From contig JACQAU010000068.1 of assembly GCA_016194835.1 (NCBI GenBank), positions 1-5,866 on the forward strand: a stretch of DNA of 5,866 nt. Direction: 5' to 3'. Positions 1 to 5,858 of this stretch are shown here, piece by piece. This stretch comes from Deltaproteobacteria bacterium. Its GTDB lineage: Bacteria > Bdellovibrionota > UBA1018. Under the pieces are notes generated by a model, which did not search any database, was not told the origin of the DNA, and saw only the letters and a list, made by a program, of their open reading frames with translations. Each line of letters starts with the position of its first letter. Positions within the stretch are counted from its first letter, which is position 1. A program made the translations under genes and the position numbers.

Positions 1-90
1 CTTTCGGTTTTTTTAATGTTGCCTTTATTAGTAGGGATTGGCTTTTTTGATCTGTGGTTTGACTTTAGGGCAAAGTTAAGGCAAACATAG
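1..90 (+). CDS. C-terminal end of a DUF2232 (YybS-like) membrane protein, partial
   Basis: An open frame enters from the left edge and stops at TAG 88-90. It encodes 29 residues: a hydrophobic helix (LSVFLMLPLLVGIGFF) followed by a basic, polar tail (DLWFDFRAKLRQT). A last membrane helix running into a 'G-x-x-D-x-W-x-D-F-R' tail is what I recall at the C-terminus of DUF2232/YybS-type multi-pass inner-membrane proteins. That gene commonly lies between rpsR and rplI in Deltaproteobacteria-grade genomes and Bacilli, so position supports the call. The stop is 16 bases before the rplI start, consistent with one operon. The function of the family is not established. The family name rests on this short tail plus context, and only the partial hydrophobic C-terminus is certain. 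Confidence 0.6.
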   Translation, partial: LSVFLMLPLLVGIGFFDLWFDFRAKLRQT

Positions 91-106
91 GGATGGAGTT
101 AGAGTT

Positions 107-553
107 ATGCAAGTGATTTTAAAAGAAAATGTTGGAAATCTTGGGCGCATTGGCGATGTCATAAAAGTTTCTGATGGTTATGCTAGAAACTATTTGTTGC
201 CAAATGGGCTTGTAGTGATTGCAAGTAAAAAAAATGAAGCGGAGTTTGCACATTGTAAGAGAATTCTTGATAAGAAAAGACAATCTCAAAAACTTCTCTC
301 AGAAGAAATGGCTAAAAAGCTCAATGAATTTACTTGTATTGTGAAAAAAAGAGTAGGGGAGAAAGAAAAACTTTTTGGTTCAGTAAACACAGGTGATATT
401 TCAGTGGCCCTCAAAGAAGCCGGTATAGATATAGATAAAAAGATAATTCAACTAGAAGCGCCAATTAAAAATTTAGGATTACATACTGTAAAAGTCAAGT
501 TAGAGTCAGACGTAGTAGCGCAGTTGAAAGTTTCTGTGGTTAAAGACGAATGA
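107..553 (+). CDS. rplI: 50S ribosomal protein L9
   Basis: Encodes the large-subunit protein L9, which binds 23S rRNA with its N-terminal domain near the L1 stalk and helps maintain reading-frame fidelity. The 148 residues match the usual L9 length. The N-terminal domain (about residues 1-50) opens with MQVILKENVGNLGRIGD and continues with V-S-D-G-Y-A-R-N-Y-L-L-P-N-G-L, the family signature. A charged connecting helix (about 42-75, rich in K, E and R) leads to a C-terminal domain (about 80-148) with the typical KLFGSV-T--DI and a late H-x-V-x-V-x-L strand (HTVKVKL). The start is well supported: GGAG at 95-98 lies 8 bases before ATG 107. It follows the DUF2232-like gene by 16 bases and precedes dnaB by 72 bases, the order common to many bacteria. 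Nothing about it is odd. Confidence 0.97.
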   Translation: MQVILKENVGNLGRIGDVIKVSDGYARNYLLPNGLVVIASKKNEAEFAHCKRILDKKRQSQKLLSEEMAKKLNEFTCIVKKRVGEKEKLFGSVNTGDISVALKEAGIDIDKKIIQLEAPIKNLGLHTVKVKLESDVVAQLKVSVVKDE

Positions 554-625
554 TATATCAGAACTGAGACAGAAGATCGGAGAACGAAGACACAGTACAG
601 ACTCAGATTTTTTGATGTCTGATTA

Positions 626-3331
626 ATGGGGGAAAAATATATTTCTATGACCCGGTCTTTAATTCAAGCGCCATCTCCAACAAGTCTTAGGGTGCCTCCG
701 CATCATCTGGAAGCCGAGCGTTCAGTGCTAGGCGCGATTTTAGTGCAAAACGACGTGCTTTATAGAGTGGTTGAACACGGGCTTGAAGCAAGAGATTTTT
801 ATAAAGATTCACATCAAAAAATATTTGAACTCATTCTTTTTCTTTCAGAAAAAGGAGAGCCGGTTGATTTAGTTACACTCACCACTGCTCTTAAAGATCG
901 AAACTGGTACGAGACTGTTGGAGGAAGTCAGGCCTTAACAACTCTATTTGAAGATAGCTTTGCAGTTGCCAATGTGAGTTATTACGCAAAAATAGTTCGA
1001 GAAAAGGCTTTGCTTCGCAGAATGATCGAGACTGTAAACGAGATTGCATGTCGTGCATTCGAGGGCGTAGAGGACATCGAAGAATTTTTAGATGAAGCTG
1101 AGCAAAAAGTTTTTGCAGTCAGTGATCTAAAACTCATGCGTACTTTTTCTAGCATGCATGACATTTTGATGGAAAACATGCATATTATCGAAGAACTTGC
1201 TCAGAAAAAAGAAACCATCACTGGACTAGCACTAGGCTTTCATGATTTAGATCGTATGACTTGTGGATTACAAGCTGGGCAGTTATTAATTATTGCAGGC
1301 CGTCCGGCTATGGGAAAAACAAGCCTTGTTCTAACAGCAACTCAATTTGTTGCACTTCAGAGAAAAGCAGTGGTGGCGTTTTTTTCGTTAGAGATGTCAA
1401 AAGAAGAATTAGGTTTTAAGCTCTTATCTGGTTTATCGCGTATTGAATCCAAGAAATTAAAAACTGGCAGATTGTTAGATAGAGATTGGCAAAGATTGGC
1501 GCAAGCAGCGGATCAGCTTTCGAAATCAAAAATATTTCTTGATGATTCTGGAGATCTTAGTGTTTTAGATATGCGCGCCAGGTGTCGAAGACTTTTGTCA
1601 GCAGAAAAAAAATTAGATCTTGTGATTGTTGATTACTTACAACTTATGCGGGGTACAAGGGTTGGGGGATCTAGAGGTGATAATTCTAGAGAAAGAGAAA
1701 TTTCAGAAATTAGTCGTAGTTTGAAAGCACTCTCTAAAGAGCTTAAAGTGCCAATTATTGCACTTTCTCAGCTAAATCGTGGTGTTGAGTCAAGACAAGA
1801 TAAAAGGCCTATGCTTTCTGATTTGCGCGAATGTGTAACTGGCAACACACTTGTTGTATTAGCTGATGGTCGACGTGTGCCTATTCGAGATCTTGTGGGG
1901 CAAACCCCAGAAGTTCTTTCAATGAACGCAAAAGGGAAAATTATTCGTGCACAATCAGATCTTGTGTGGTGTGTGGGTAAAAAACCGATTTTTGAGATAA
2001 CACTTGCAAGTGGCCGTAAAATTCAGGCAACTTGTAGTCATAGACTTTATTCTCTTCAGAGCTGGAAGAAAGTGAGTGAACTTAAAGTTGGAGATCGACT
2101 TGCAATTGCAAGAATGATTTTAGAACAAAAAGCCACTAAGAGATGGTCAGATGATCGAGTTGCCTTACTTGGTGAATTAATTGGGGATGGAAGTTATTTG
2201 GTCCATGGTCCTATGCGGTACACAACTGCTTCAGAAGAATGTAGCCAGTTGGTCACACAAGCAGCAATAAATCAATTTAATGTAAGGGTAACTCGATATA
2301 AGGGTCGTGGAAATTGGCATCAGCTTTTATTTTCTGGTAATGGCAATCGTTGGCATCCTGCTGGTATGAATTTATGGTTACGTAAACTTGGTGTTTATGG
2401 ACAGCGCTCTCATCAAAAGCGAATACCAAGTGAGGCTTTTGCCCTTGATAACAAACAAATTGGGCTTCTGCTTAGGCATCTTTGGGCAACTGATGGAACT
2501 ATTTATGTGCGAAAAACTGGTCAACGTGGAAGTCATGGTGTGCATTTTTCTACTTGTAGCCGAGGATTAGCTGATGACGTATCAGCACTATTGCTTCGCT
2601 TAGGCATTGTGGCAAGAATTCAAACAGTAAAGTCTGTATATAAGAACCCAGTCAGTATGGTTTGGGTACGTGGTGTTGAAGCTCAGTCTGCTTTTTTGTC
2701 TAAAGTTGGAGCGTTTGGTCCACGAAAAGTTCAGGCTGAAAAATTAGCCACAGCATTATCTAATACAAGTGCTAATACCAATGTTGATACAGTACCTGTA
2801 GAAATTTTTGATCGTGTCAGGAGTTTGATGAAAAGTAAAAAAATTTCATGGCGTTCTATGGCTACAAGACGTGGTACTTCTTTTGGAGGGAGTTCACATT
2901 TTAGTTTTGCCCCTTCTAGAGGTGTTCTGAAAGATTATGCAATGATACTAAATGATAAATATCTGAAAGATATGTGTGAAAATGATATTTTTTGGGATCG
3001 TATAATGTCTATTGTATCTGTTGGAGAAGACGAAGTTTATGATTTGACTGTTCCAAGCACTGCATCTTGGCTGGCTGATGGTATTGTAAGCCATAATTCT
3101 GGTGCCATCGAACAGGATGCAGATATGGTGTGTTTTGTATATCGTGACGAGGTCTATAATAAAGAAACAGAGGACAAGGGAGTAGCAGAACTAATAGTTG
3201 CAAAACACCGTTCAGGTGAAACCGGGACAGTGCGATTGAGTTGGCTCCCAGAGTATACTTTATTTGGCAATCTGGCTTCTGATATGGCTGGTACACCTAT
3301 GCTTGTGCATTATTCAGATAAAGGCAGATAG
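626..3331 (+). CDS. dnaB: Replicative DNA helicase DnaB, interrupted by an in-frame intein
   Basis: Encodes the hexameric 5'-3' replicative helicase that unwinds DNA at the fork and recruits primase. Residues about 22-125 form the N-terminal helical domain (RVPPHHLEAERSVLGAIL start), followed by a linker and the RecA-like motor from about 199. Visible motor motifs are Walker A GRPAMGKT (225-232), catalytic Glu E256 in SLEM, Walker B VIVDYLQLM (Asp336), SQLNR before RPMLSDLRE, and after the intein SGAIEQDAD (825-833) and KHRSGETG (860-867, arginine-finger region). Residues 403-824 are an intein, so the 901-residue precursor would splice to about 479 residues, normal for DnaB. The start is uncertain. 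ATG 626 has no Shine-Dalgarno sequence, whereas ATG 647 (MTRSLIQ) has GGGGGA at 628-633, 13 bases upstream, and loses only 7 poorly conserved residues. dnaB probably shares the rplI transcript. Confidence 0.96.
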   Translation: MGEKYISMTRSLIQAPSPTSLRVPPHHLEAERSVLGAILVQNDVLYRVVEHGLEARDFYKDSHQKIFELILFLSEKGEPVDLVTLTTALKDRNWYETVGGSQALTTLFEDSFAVANVSYYAKIVREKALLRRMIETVNEIACRAFEGVEDIEEFLDEAEQKVFAVSDLKLMRTFSSMHDILMENMHIIEELAQKKETITGLALGFHDLDRMTCGLQAGQLLIIAGRPAMGKTSLVLTATQFVALQRKAVVAFFSLEMSKEELGFKLLSGLSRIESKKLKTGRLLDRDWQRLAQAADQLSKSKIFLDDSGDLSVLDMRARCRRLLSAEKKLDLVIVDYLQLMRGTRVGGSRGDNSREREISEISRSLKALSKELKVPIIALSQLNRGVESRQDKRPMLSDLRECVTGNTLVVLADGRRVPIRDLVGQTPEVLSMNAKGKIIRAQSDLVWCVGKKPIFEITLASGRKIQATCSHRLYSLQSWKKVSELKVGDRLAIARMILEQKATKRWSDDRVALLGELIGDGSYLVHGPMRYTTASEECSQLVTQAAINQFNVRVTRYKGRGNWHQLLFSGNGNRWHPAGMNLWLRKLGVYGQRSHQKRIPSEAFALDNKQIGLLLRHLWATDGTIYVRKTGQRGSHGVHFSTCSRGLADDVSALLLRLGIVARIQTVKSVYKNPVSMVWVRGVEAQSAFLSKVGAFGPRKVQAEKLATALSNTSANTNVDTVPVEIFDRVRSLMKSKKISWRSMATRRGTSFGGSSHFSFAPSRGVLKDYAMILNDKYLKDMCENDIFWDRIMSIVSVGEDEVYDLTVPSTASWLADGIVSHNSGAIEQDADMVCFVYRDEVYNKETEDKGVAELIVAKHRSGETGTVRLSWLPEYTLFGNLASDMAGTPMLVHYSDKGR
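1832..3097 (+). mobile_element. DnaB intein with LAGLIDADG homing endonuclease (422 aa, in frame)
   Basis: A protein-splicing element within dnaB, precursor residues 403-824. It begins with Cys403 (CVTGNTLVVLADGRRVPI), has the block B T-x-x-H as T469-C-S-H472, and ends VSHN with penultimate His823 and Asn824, followed by extein Ser825. Removing it rejoins DLRE to SGAIEQDAD exactly, which fixes both junctions. Between the splicing blocks lie two LAGLIDADG motifs, LLGELIGDG (514-522, Asp521) and LLRHLWATDG (615-624, Asp623). Both keep the metal-binding Asp, so the endonuclease looks intact. Blocks such as RHLWATDG and NTNVDTVP resemble, from memory, the Rhodothermus and Mycobacterium DnaB inteins, suggesting one mobile family. 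The splicing mechanism is known for the class and inferred here. Deviation: block F reads STASWLADG, without the HNF found in many relatives. Confidence 0.95.
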
Positions 3332-3346
3332 AGGAGATATTACGCT

Positions 3347-3397
3347 TTGAATAATAAACAAGACAGATCCCACTATTTCAATCTCTCTTCAGTATAA
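3347..3397 (+). other. Short ORF stub after dnaB with a good ribosome-binding site; possible gene remnant
   Basis: GGAG (3333-3336, within GAGGAG that overlaps the dnaB stop) lies 10 bases before TTG 3347. This opens a 16-codon frame (LNNKQDRSHYFNLSSV) ending at TAA 3395-3397. The frame runs 25 bases into the 3' end of the minus-strand gene. A ribosome-binding site so placed is what one expects for the next gene of the dnaB operon, but the frame dies at once. It could be the stub of a downstream gene cut off when the minus-strand pair arrived, or chance in purine-rich DNA. The peptide resembles nothing I recognise. No rho-independent terminator (GC stem plus T run) is visible in the 41-base gap between dnaB and the minus gene. 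Confidence 0.2.
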
Positions 3398-4107
3398 AGT
3401 GAGACTTCGATAAGTCGCTCTAAAAGTTCATCTGTTGAACACCCTGGAAAATTGATTTTAACAAGCTCTTTTGCAAACAAGCGGCATAGATACCGGAGCT
3501 TGAGTGTTTTGTTTTGTGAAGAAAACACGAAATCTTTATGGCCGTTATTAATTATAATTAAATTTTTATCTGAGTCATATTTAGAACGCCAAAGTGCGCC
3601 TGGAGCTTTTTGAAAGGTATAGCCAGGAAGTCCTTTAGTTTTTTCGGAAGAATTTTTTTGCGCAATTAAAGAATCTGTAATAGTTAAAATAGCTTCACTT
3701 ATGCAGGTGATTTTTTCTCCGCTTAAGAGTTCTTGGCTGGCTGTTAAGCCGATTTTTATTAATCCAGGTTCATTTGGTGCATGAAAATTTACAATTTCAG
3801 AATTTGTAGATAATAAACTTCCTTGGCCTTCTAGGATTTGCCATGAGAAGTTTAATTTTTCATGAACTGGTTTATTCTTTTTATCTTTTGTAACAGCTCT
3901 TAGATTTTTTTGTGTATTTACTGACACTAAATTAGAAGCCGGGTAAATTTTCACTGAAAATAGAGGACCTGGAAAATCAAAAAAAGATTTCTGTTTTTGA
4001 TCATCTTCTAAAAATGACTCAGATATAGAAGACTCCGTATCAGGTGAGGTAGTATGTTCTGTTATTTGTTCTTTTTGCCAAGCCGGCGTTGGCTTCTGTT
4101 TGTACAT
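3373..4107 (-). CDS. Ig-like plus C-terminal helical domain protein, partner of the GHKL ATPase
   Basis: A 244-residue soluble protein with no signal peptide or membrane segment. Residues 1-45 are polar and acidic, ending in FFDFPGP. Residues about 48-145 look like an immunoglobulin-like beta-sandwich (FSWQILEGQGSLL, VNFHAPNEPGLIKIGLTAS, EAILTITDS: the 'W-x-x-x-x-G-x-G ... F-x-A-P-x-x-P-G' pattern). Residues about 159-244 form a conserved-looking tail: GLPGYTF, LWRSKYD, NLIIINNGHKDF, LRYLCRLFAKELV, then helical LLERLIEVSLYTEERL. I recall such a tail at the C-terminus of some large GHKL ATPases, so this is probably the second half of that machine. Start: ATG 4107 follows the ATPase stop (TGA 4111-4109) by one base, with AAGG (4117-4114) 6 bases upstream, implying coupled translation. 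A longer frame from ATG 4149 adds 14 residues that overlap the ATPase gene. Activity is unknown. Confidence 0.75.
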   Translation of the reverse strand: MYKQKPTPAWQKEQITEHTTSPDTESSISESFLEDDQKQKSFFDFPGPLFSVKIYPASNLVSVNTQKNLRAVTKDKKNKPVHEKLNFSWQILEGQGSLLSTNSEIVNFHAPNEPGLIKIGLTASQELLSGEKITCISEAILTITDSLIAQKNSSEKTKGLPGYTFQKAPGALWRSKYDSDKNLIIINNGHKDFVFSSQNKTLKLRYLCRLFAKELVKINFPGCSTDELLERLIEVSLYTEERLK

Positions 4108-4108
4108 A

Positions 4109-5221
4109 TCAAACCTTAAGAGCTTTTTGTATCGCTGAAAGAGTGTCATGTGTTGCTTTTTCGTCTTCTGCTTTTTTTTGGGCTTGAATTTCCTTTTCTA
4201 ACTGTTCTTCAATTGTTTTCAATGAGTCACAAAATGTTTCAAATGCTTCATCTCTAATAATGCCTAAACGATTTGCTGGTGAGAGTTGCAGCAAAGGTGC
4301 ATCTATATATCCTTGTATAAAACCAAGGTTCCAGGGTGATTTTTGAAAAAAATCAAACTCTGTAATCGACTCTAAAACTCTGGTGCCCATTCGATAAAGA
4401 GCGATTTTGTTTTCTGGGTTAGGTTCATTAAGGTAAAGTTCAAATTGAATTTTGGCTGCTTTAAGTTCTGTGGTTTCGGTAAAACCAAGTTTTCTTCCGT
4501 CATATTTCTTTGGTTCTACTTTGAACTCAGCCCTGCTGACTCTATCGATAATGCGGATATCTACCCCAGTTTTTAAAATTCTATTTCTAAGCTCTGATGC
4601 CAAATACCATTGTAGTTTTTCACCATTCAACTGTTTAAGCCCCTTAAGCAGTGGTCTTACTATAAGTTCTGTGCCACTAGGCAGGAAAAGAGAACGCGAT
4701 TGAGTGACTTCATATTTAGGATTTCCTTTTTTTAAATTCATTTGATATATTTTGTTATCATTTCCTACTGAACGAATAATTAATTCCTCACCCACTGTCC
4801 AAAAACTAAGTAGTCCAATGCCGAACTCACCTTGAACGCCTAGTGTGCTTTTGGCTTTTAGTTGACGTTTTATGGAGTCACAAATGTGGGTTGCAACATA
4901 TTGAAAATTTGGTTGACCTTGATCATTGCGCGGTATGCCATTGCCGTTATCTACAATTTTTAAGTAATATTCGCCTGATTCTTTTCCTCGATAAATAATG
5001 ATCTGTGTTGCCTGTGCGTCAATACTGTTTTCTACAAACTCAGCAACTGCTTTTAAGGGACTGGATTGTGAAAGTGCAATAATTGTAATAGCGTTCCAGT
5101 GATCTCCTATTTTAAGCTGGCCATTTTGTTTGTTTTTTTTGTAGAGCCGCTTTTTTAAAATCGGAGTCTCTGGTTCTCGTATGTTTTGTAATTGATTTGA
5201 ATCTTGAATCTCATTTGGCAT
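4109..5221 (-). CDS. GHKL (Bergerat-fold) ATPase, MORC/MutL/Hsp90-like
   Basis: A 370-residue cytosolic ATPase of the gyrase/Hsp90/MutL superfamily. All nucleotide-binding motifs are present: N box AEFVENSIDA (general-base Glu61, Mg-binding Asn65, Asp68), motif II DNGNGIP (Asp91, Gly93, Gly95), motif III GVQGEFGIGLLSF (Gly131, 134, 136, ATP lid), and motif IV SGTELIV (Gly183-Thr184). About residues 195-340 read like an S5-type second domain (IALYRMGTRVL, PWNLGFIQGYID, LQLSPANRLGI). A charged coiled-coil-like helix follows (EEQLEKEIQAQKKAEDEKA). Members usually dimerise on ATP binding and act as clamps. The substrate here is unknown. There is no histidine-kinase phosphoacceptor domain or toprim, so it is neither a sensor kinase nor gyrase B. 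It is the first gene of a two-gene unit with the Ig-like protein. No Shine-Dalgarno sequence precedes ATG 5221. Family is confident, biological role is not. Confidence 0.88.
   Translation of the reverse strand: MPNEIQDSNQLQNIREPETPILKKRLYKKNKQNGQLKIGDHWNAITIIALSQSSPLKAVAEFVENSIDAQATQIIIYRGKESGEYYLKIVDNGNGIPRNDQGQPNFQYVATHICDSIKRQLKAKSTLGVQGEFGIGLLSFWTVGEELIIRSVGNDNKIYQMNLKKGNPKYEVTQSRSLFLPSGTELIVRPLLKGLKQLNGEKLQWYLASELRNRILKTGVDIRIIDRVSRAEFKVEPKKYDGRKLGFTETTELKAAKIQFELYLNEPNPENKIALYRMGTRVLESITEFDFFQKSPWNLGFIQGYIDAPLLQLSPANRLGIIRDEAFETFCDSLKTIEEQLEKEIQAQKKAEDEKATHDTLSAIQKALKV
4114..4117 (-). promoter_or_regulatory. Shine-Dalgarno AAGG deciding the start of the partner gene
   Basis: On the minus strand, AAGG is 6 bases before ATG 4107 and lies inside the last codons of the ATPase gene. 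The order AAGG, TGA stop, one base, ATG is a typical stop-restart arrangement. It favours ATG 4107 over ATG 4149, which would overlap the upstream gene by 41 bases. Confidence 0.5.
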
Positions 5222-5231
5222 TATTGCAACT

Positions 5232-5258
5232 TATGTAATAGATCTCGTTATTTGGCAA
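5232..5258 (-). promoter_or_regulatory. Weak candidate promoter for the GHKL ATPase unit
   Basis: On the minus strand TTGCCA (5258-5253) and TACATA (5237-5232) are separated by 15 bases, shorter than the ideal 17. Transcription would begin within a few bases of ATG 5221. This would fit the absence of a ribosome-binding site, but the boxes are poor and the match may be chance. Confidence 0.22.
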
Positions 5259-5298
5259 TAGGGAGTTTGTGAGGGGAGGGAATGATATAAAAGTACTC

Positions 5299-5327
5299 TT
5301 GACTTATACAGTATATTGTTTTATACA
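5299..5327 (+). promoter_or_regulatory. Strong sigma70-type promoter for the nucleotidyltransferase gene
   Basis: TTGACT (5299-5304) matches five of six bases of the -35 consensus. After 17 bases, TATACA (5322-5327) supplies a good -10 box. A start site about 7 bases downstream falls at about 5334, the A of the likely ATG start, so the message would have little or no leader. No GGAG-like site precedes that ATG. Because the -10 box would lie inside a longer frame starting at TTG 5316, it also argues against that upstream start. Confidence 0.6.
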
Positions 5328-5333
5328 TATCAT

Positions 5334-5858
5334 ATGGATACTCTGCTTGTTTTTAGTGCTCTCAACGAAAAATTAGAAAAACAAAACACTAAGAGAGAAT
5401 TTTATATTTGTGGAGCAGCAGCTCTCATTGCACTTCGGGTTATTACAAGAGCTACTCAGGATGTAGATGTTTTAAAACCGGTTATCGATGATGAACTAAA
5501 AACAGCAGCAAAGAAGGTTGCTTCTACTCTCCAACTGAAAGAGGGCTGGCTCAACAATGGACCTGCTTTACTCGCAAATGAGTTGCCTCGAAATTGGGAA
5601 CTTAGATGTTCAGAAGTATTTCGTGGCACTCATCTCAAAGTTCACTCCATTGGGCGAAAAGATTTGATTTATTCAAAACTCTACGCGGCAGCAGACCGCA
5701 TGGACGATGTTAACGATCTGGTCGCATTAAAACCAAATATGAGTGAGCTTGAGGACGCACGACTTTGGGTTTTAGAGCGAGATGCGTCGGAAATATGGCC
5801 AAAAATTGTCGATGAATGCCTGGCTATGGTCAAAAAAAAGTTAGGATATGAAAAATAA
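5334..5858 (+). CDS. DUF6036-like nucleotidyltransferase-fold protein
   Basis: A 174-residue cytosolic protein. Residues 23-47 carry the minimal-nucleotidyltransferase signature: FYICGAAALIAL (Gly27 where the family has GG or GS; here the second position is Ala28), then R39-A-T-Q-D43-V-D45-V, the paired Asp metal ligands. Further on, IGRKDLIYSKLYAAADR (106-122) with DDVNDLVALKP (124-134) matches the 'D-L-x-x-x-K-L-x-A-x-x-x-R-x-x-x-D-x-x-D-L' tail I recall for DUF6036. Such proteins are related in fold to AbiEii and MNT antitoxin/toxin enzymes that transfer nucleotides to RNA or protein. Whether this one is active is not known, and no third acidic residue is obvious on the later strand (LKVHSI). 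Start: ATG 5334 is preferred to TTG 5316 because the promoter -10 box covers the extra codons. It is divergent from the ATPase unit, with no adjacent antitoxin-like gene inside the window. Confidence 0.72.
   Translation: MDTLLVFSALNEKLEKQNTKREFYICGAAALIALRVITRATQDVDVLKPVIDDELKTAAKKVASTLQLKEGWLNNGPALLANELPRNWELRCSEVFRGTHLKVHSIGRKDLIYSKLYAAADRMDDVNDLVALKPNMSELEDARLWVLERDASEIWPKIVDECLAMVKKKLGYEK

Noticed and set aside
554..625. Short inverted repeat TCAGA (603-607) / TCTGA (618-622) and CTGAG/CTCAG between rplI and dnaB, considered as a terminator or leader structure
   Set aside because: Arms are only five bases with a long loop and no following T run; too weak to call.
982..1179. Minus-strand open frame within dnaB
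   Set aside because: It lies wholly opposite the conserved DnaB N-terminal region, has a low-complexity Ser-rich product and no ribosome-binding site; shadow frame.
2388..2570. Plus-strand open frame inside the intein in another phase
   Set aside because: It overlaps the second LAGLIDADG motif region, whose frame is clearly the real one; the product has no recognisable features.
3009..3296. Minus-strand open frame opposite the intein end and DnaB C-terminus
   Set aside because: It is antisense to strongly conserved protein; the product is unconvincing.
4452..4703. Plus-strand open frame opposite the GHKL ATPase gene
   Set aside because: It is antisense to the ATPase second domain; Ser/Leu-rich composition is typical of a shadow.
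5261..5280. G-rich tract considered as a G-quadruplex or ribosome-binding site
   Set aside because: There are only three runs of three or more G, and it lies upstream of the -35 box, more than 50 bases from ATG 5334.
5326..5336. CATAT-C-ATATG inverted repeat at the start codon, considered as an operator
   Set aside because: Five-base AT-rich arms are expected by chance in this composition; no second copy was seen.
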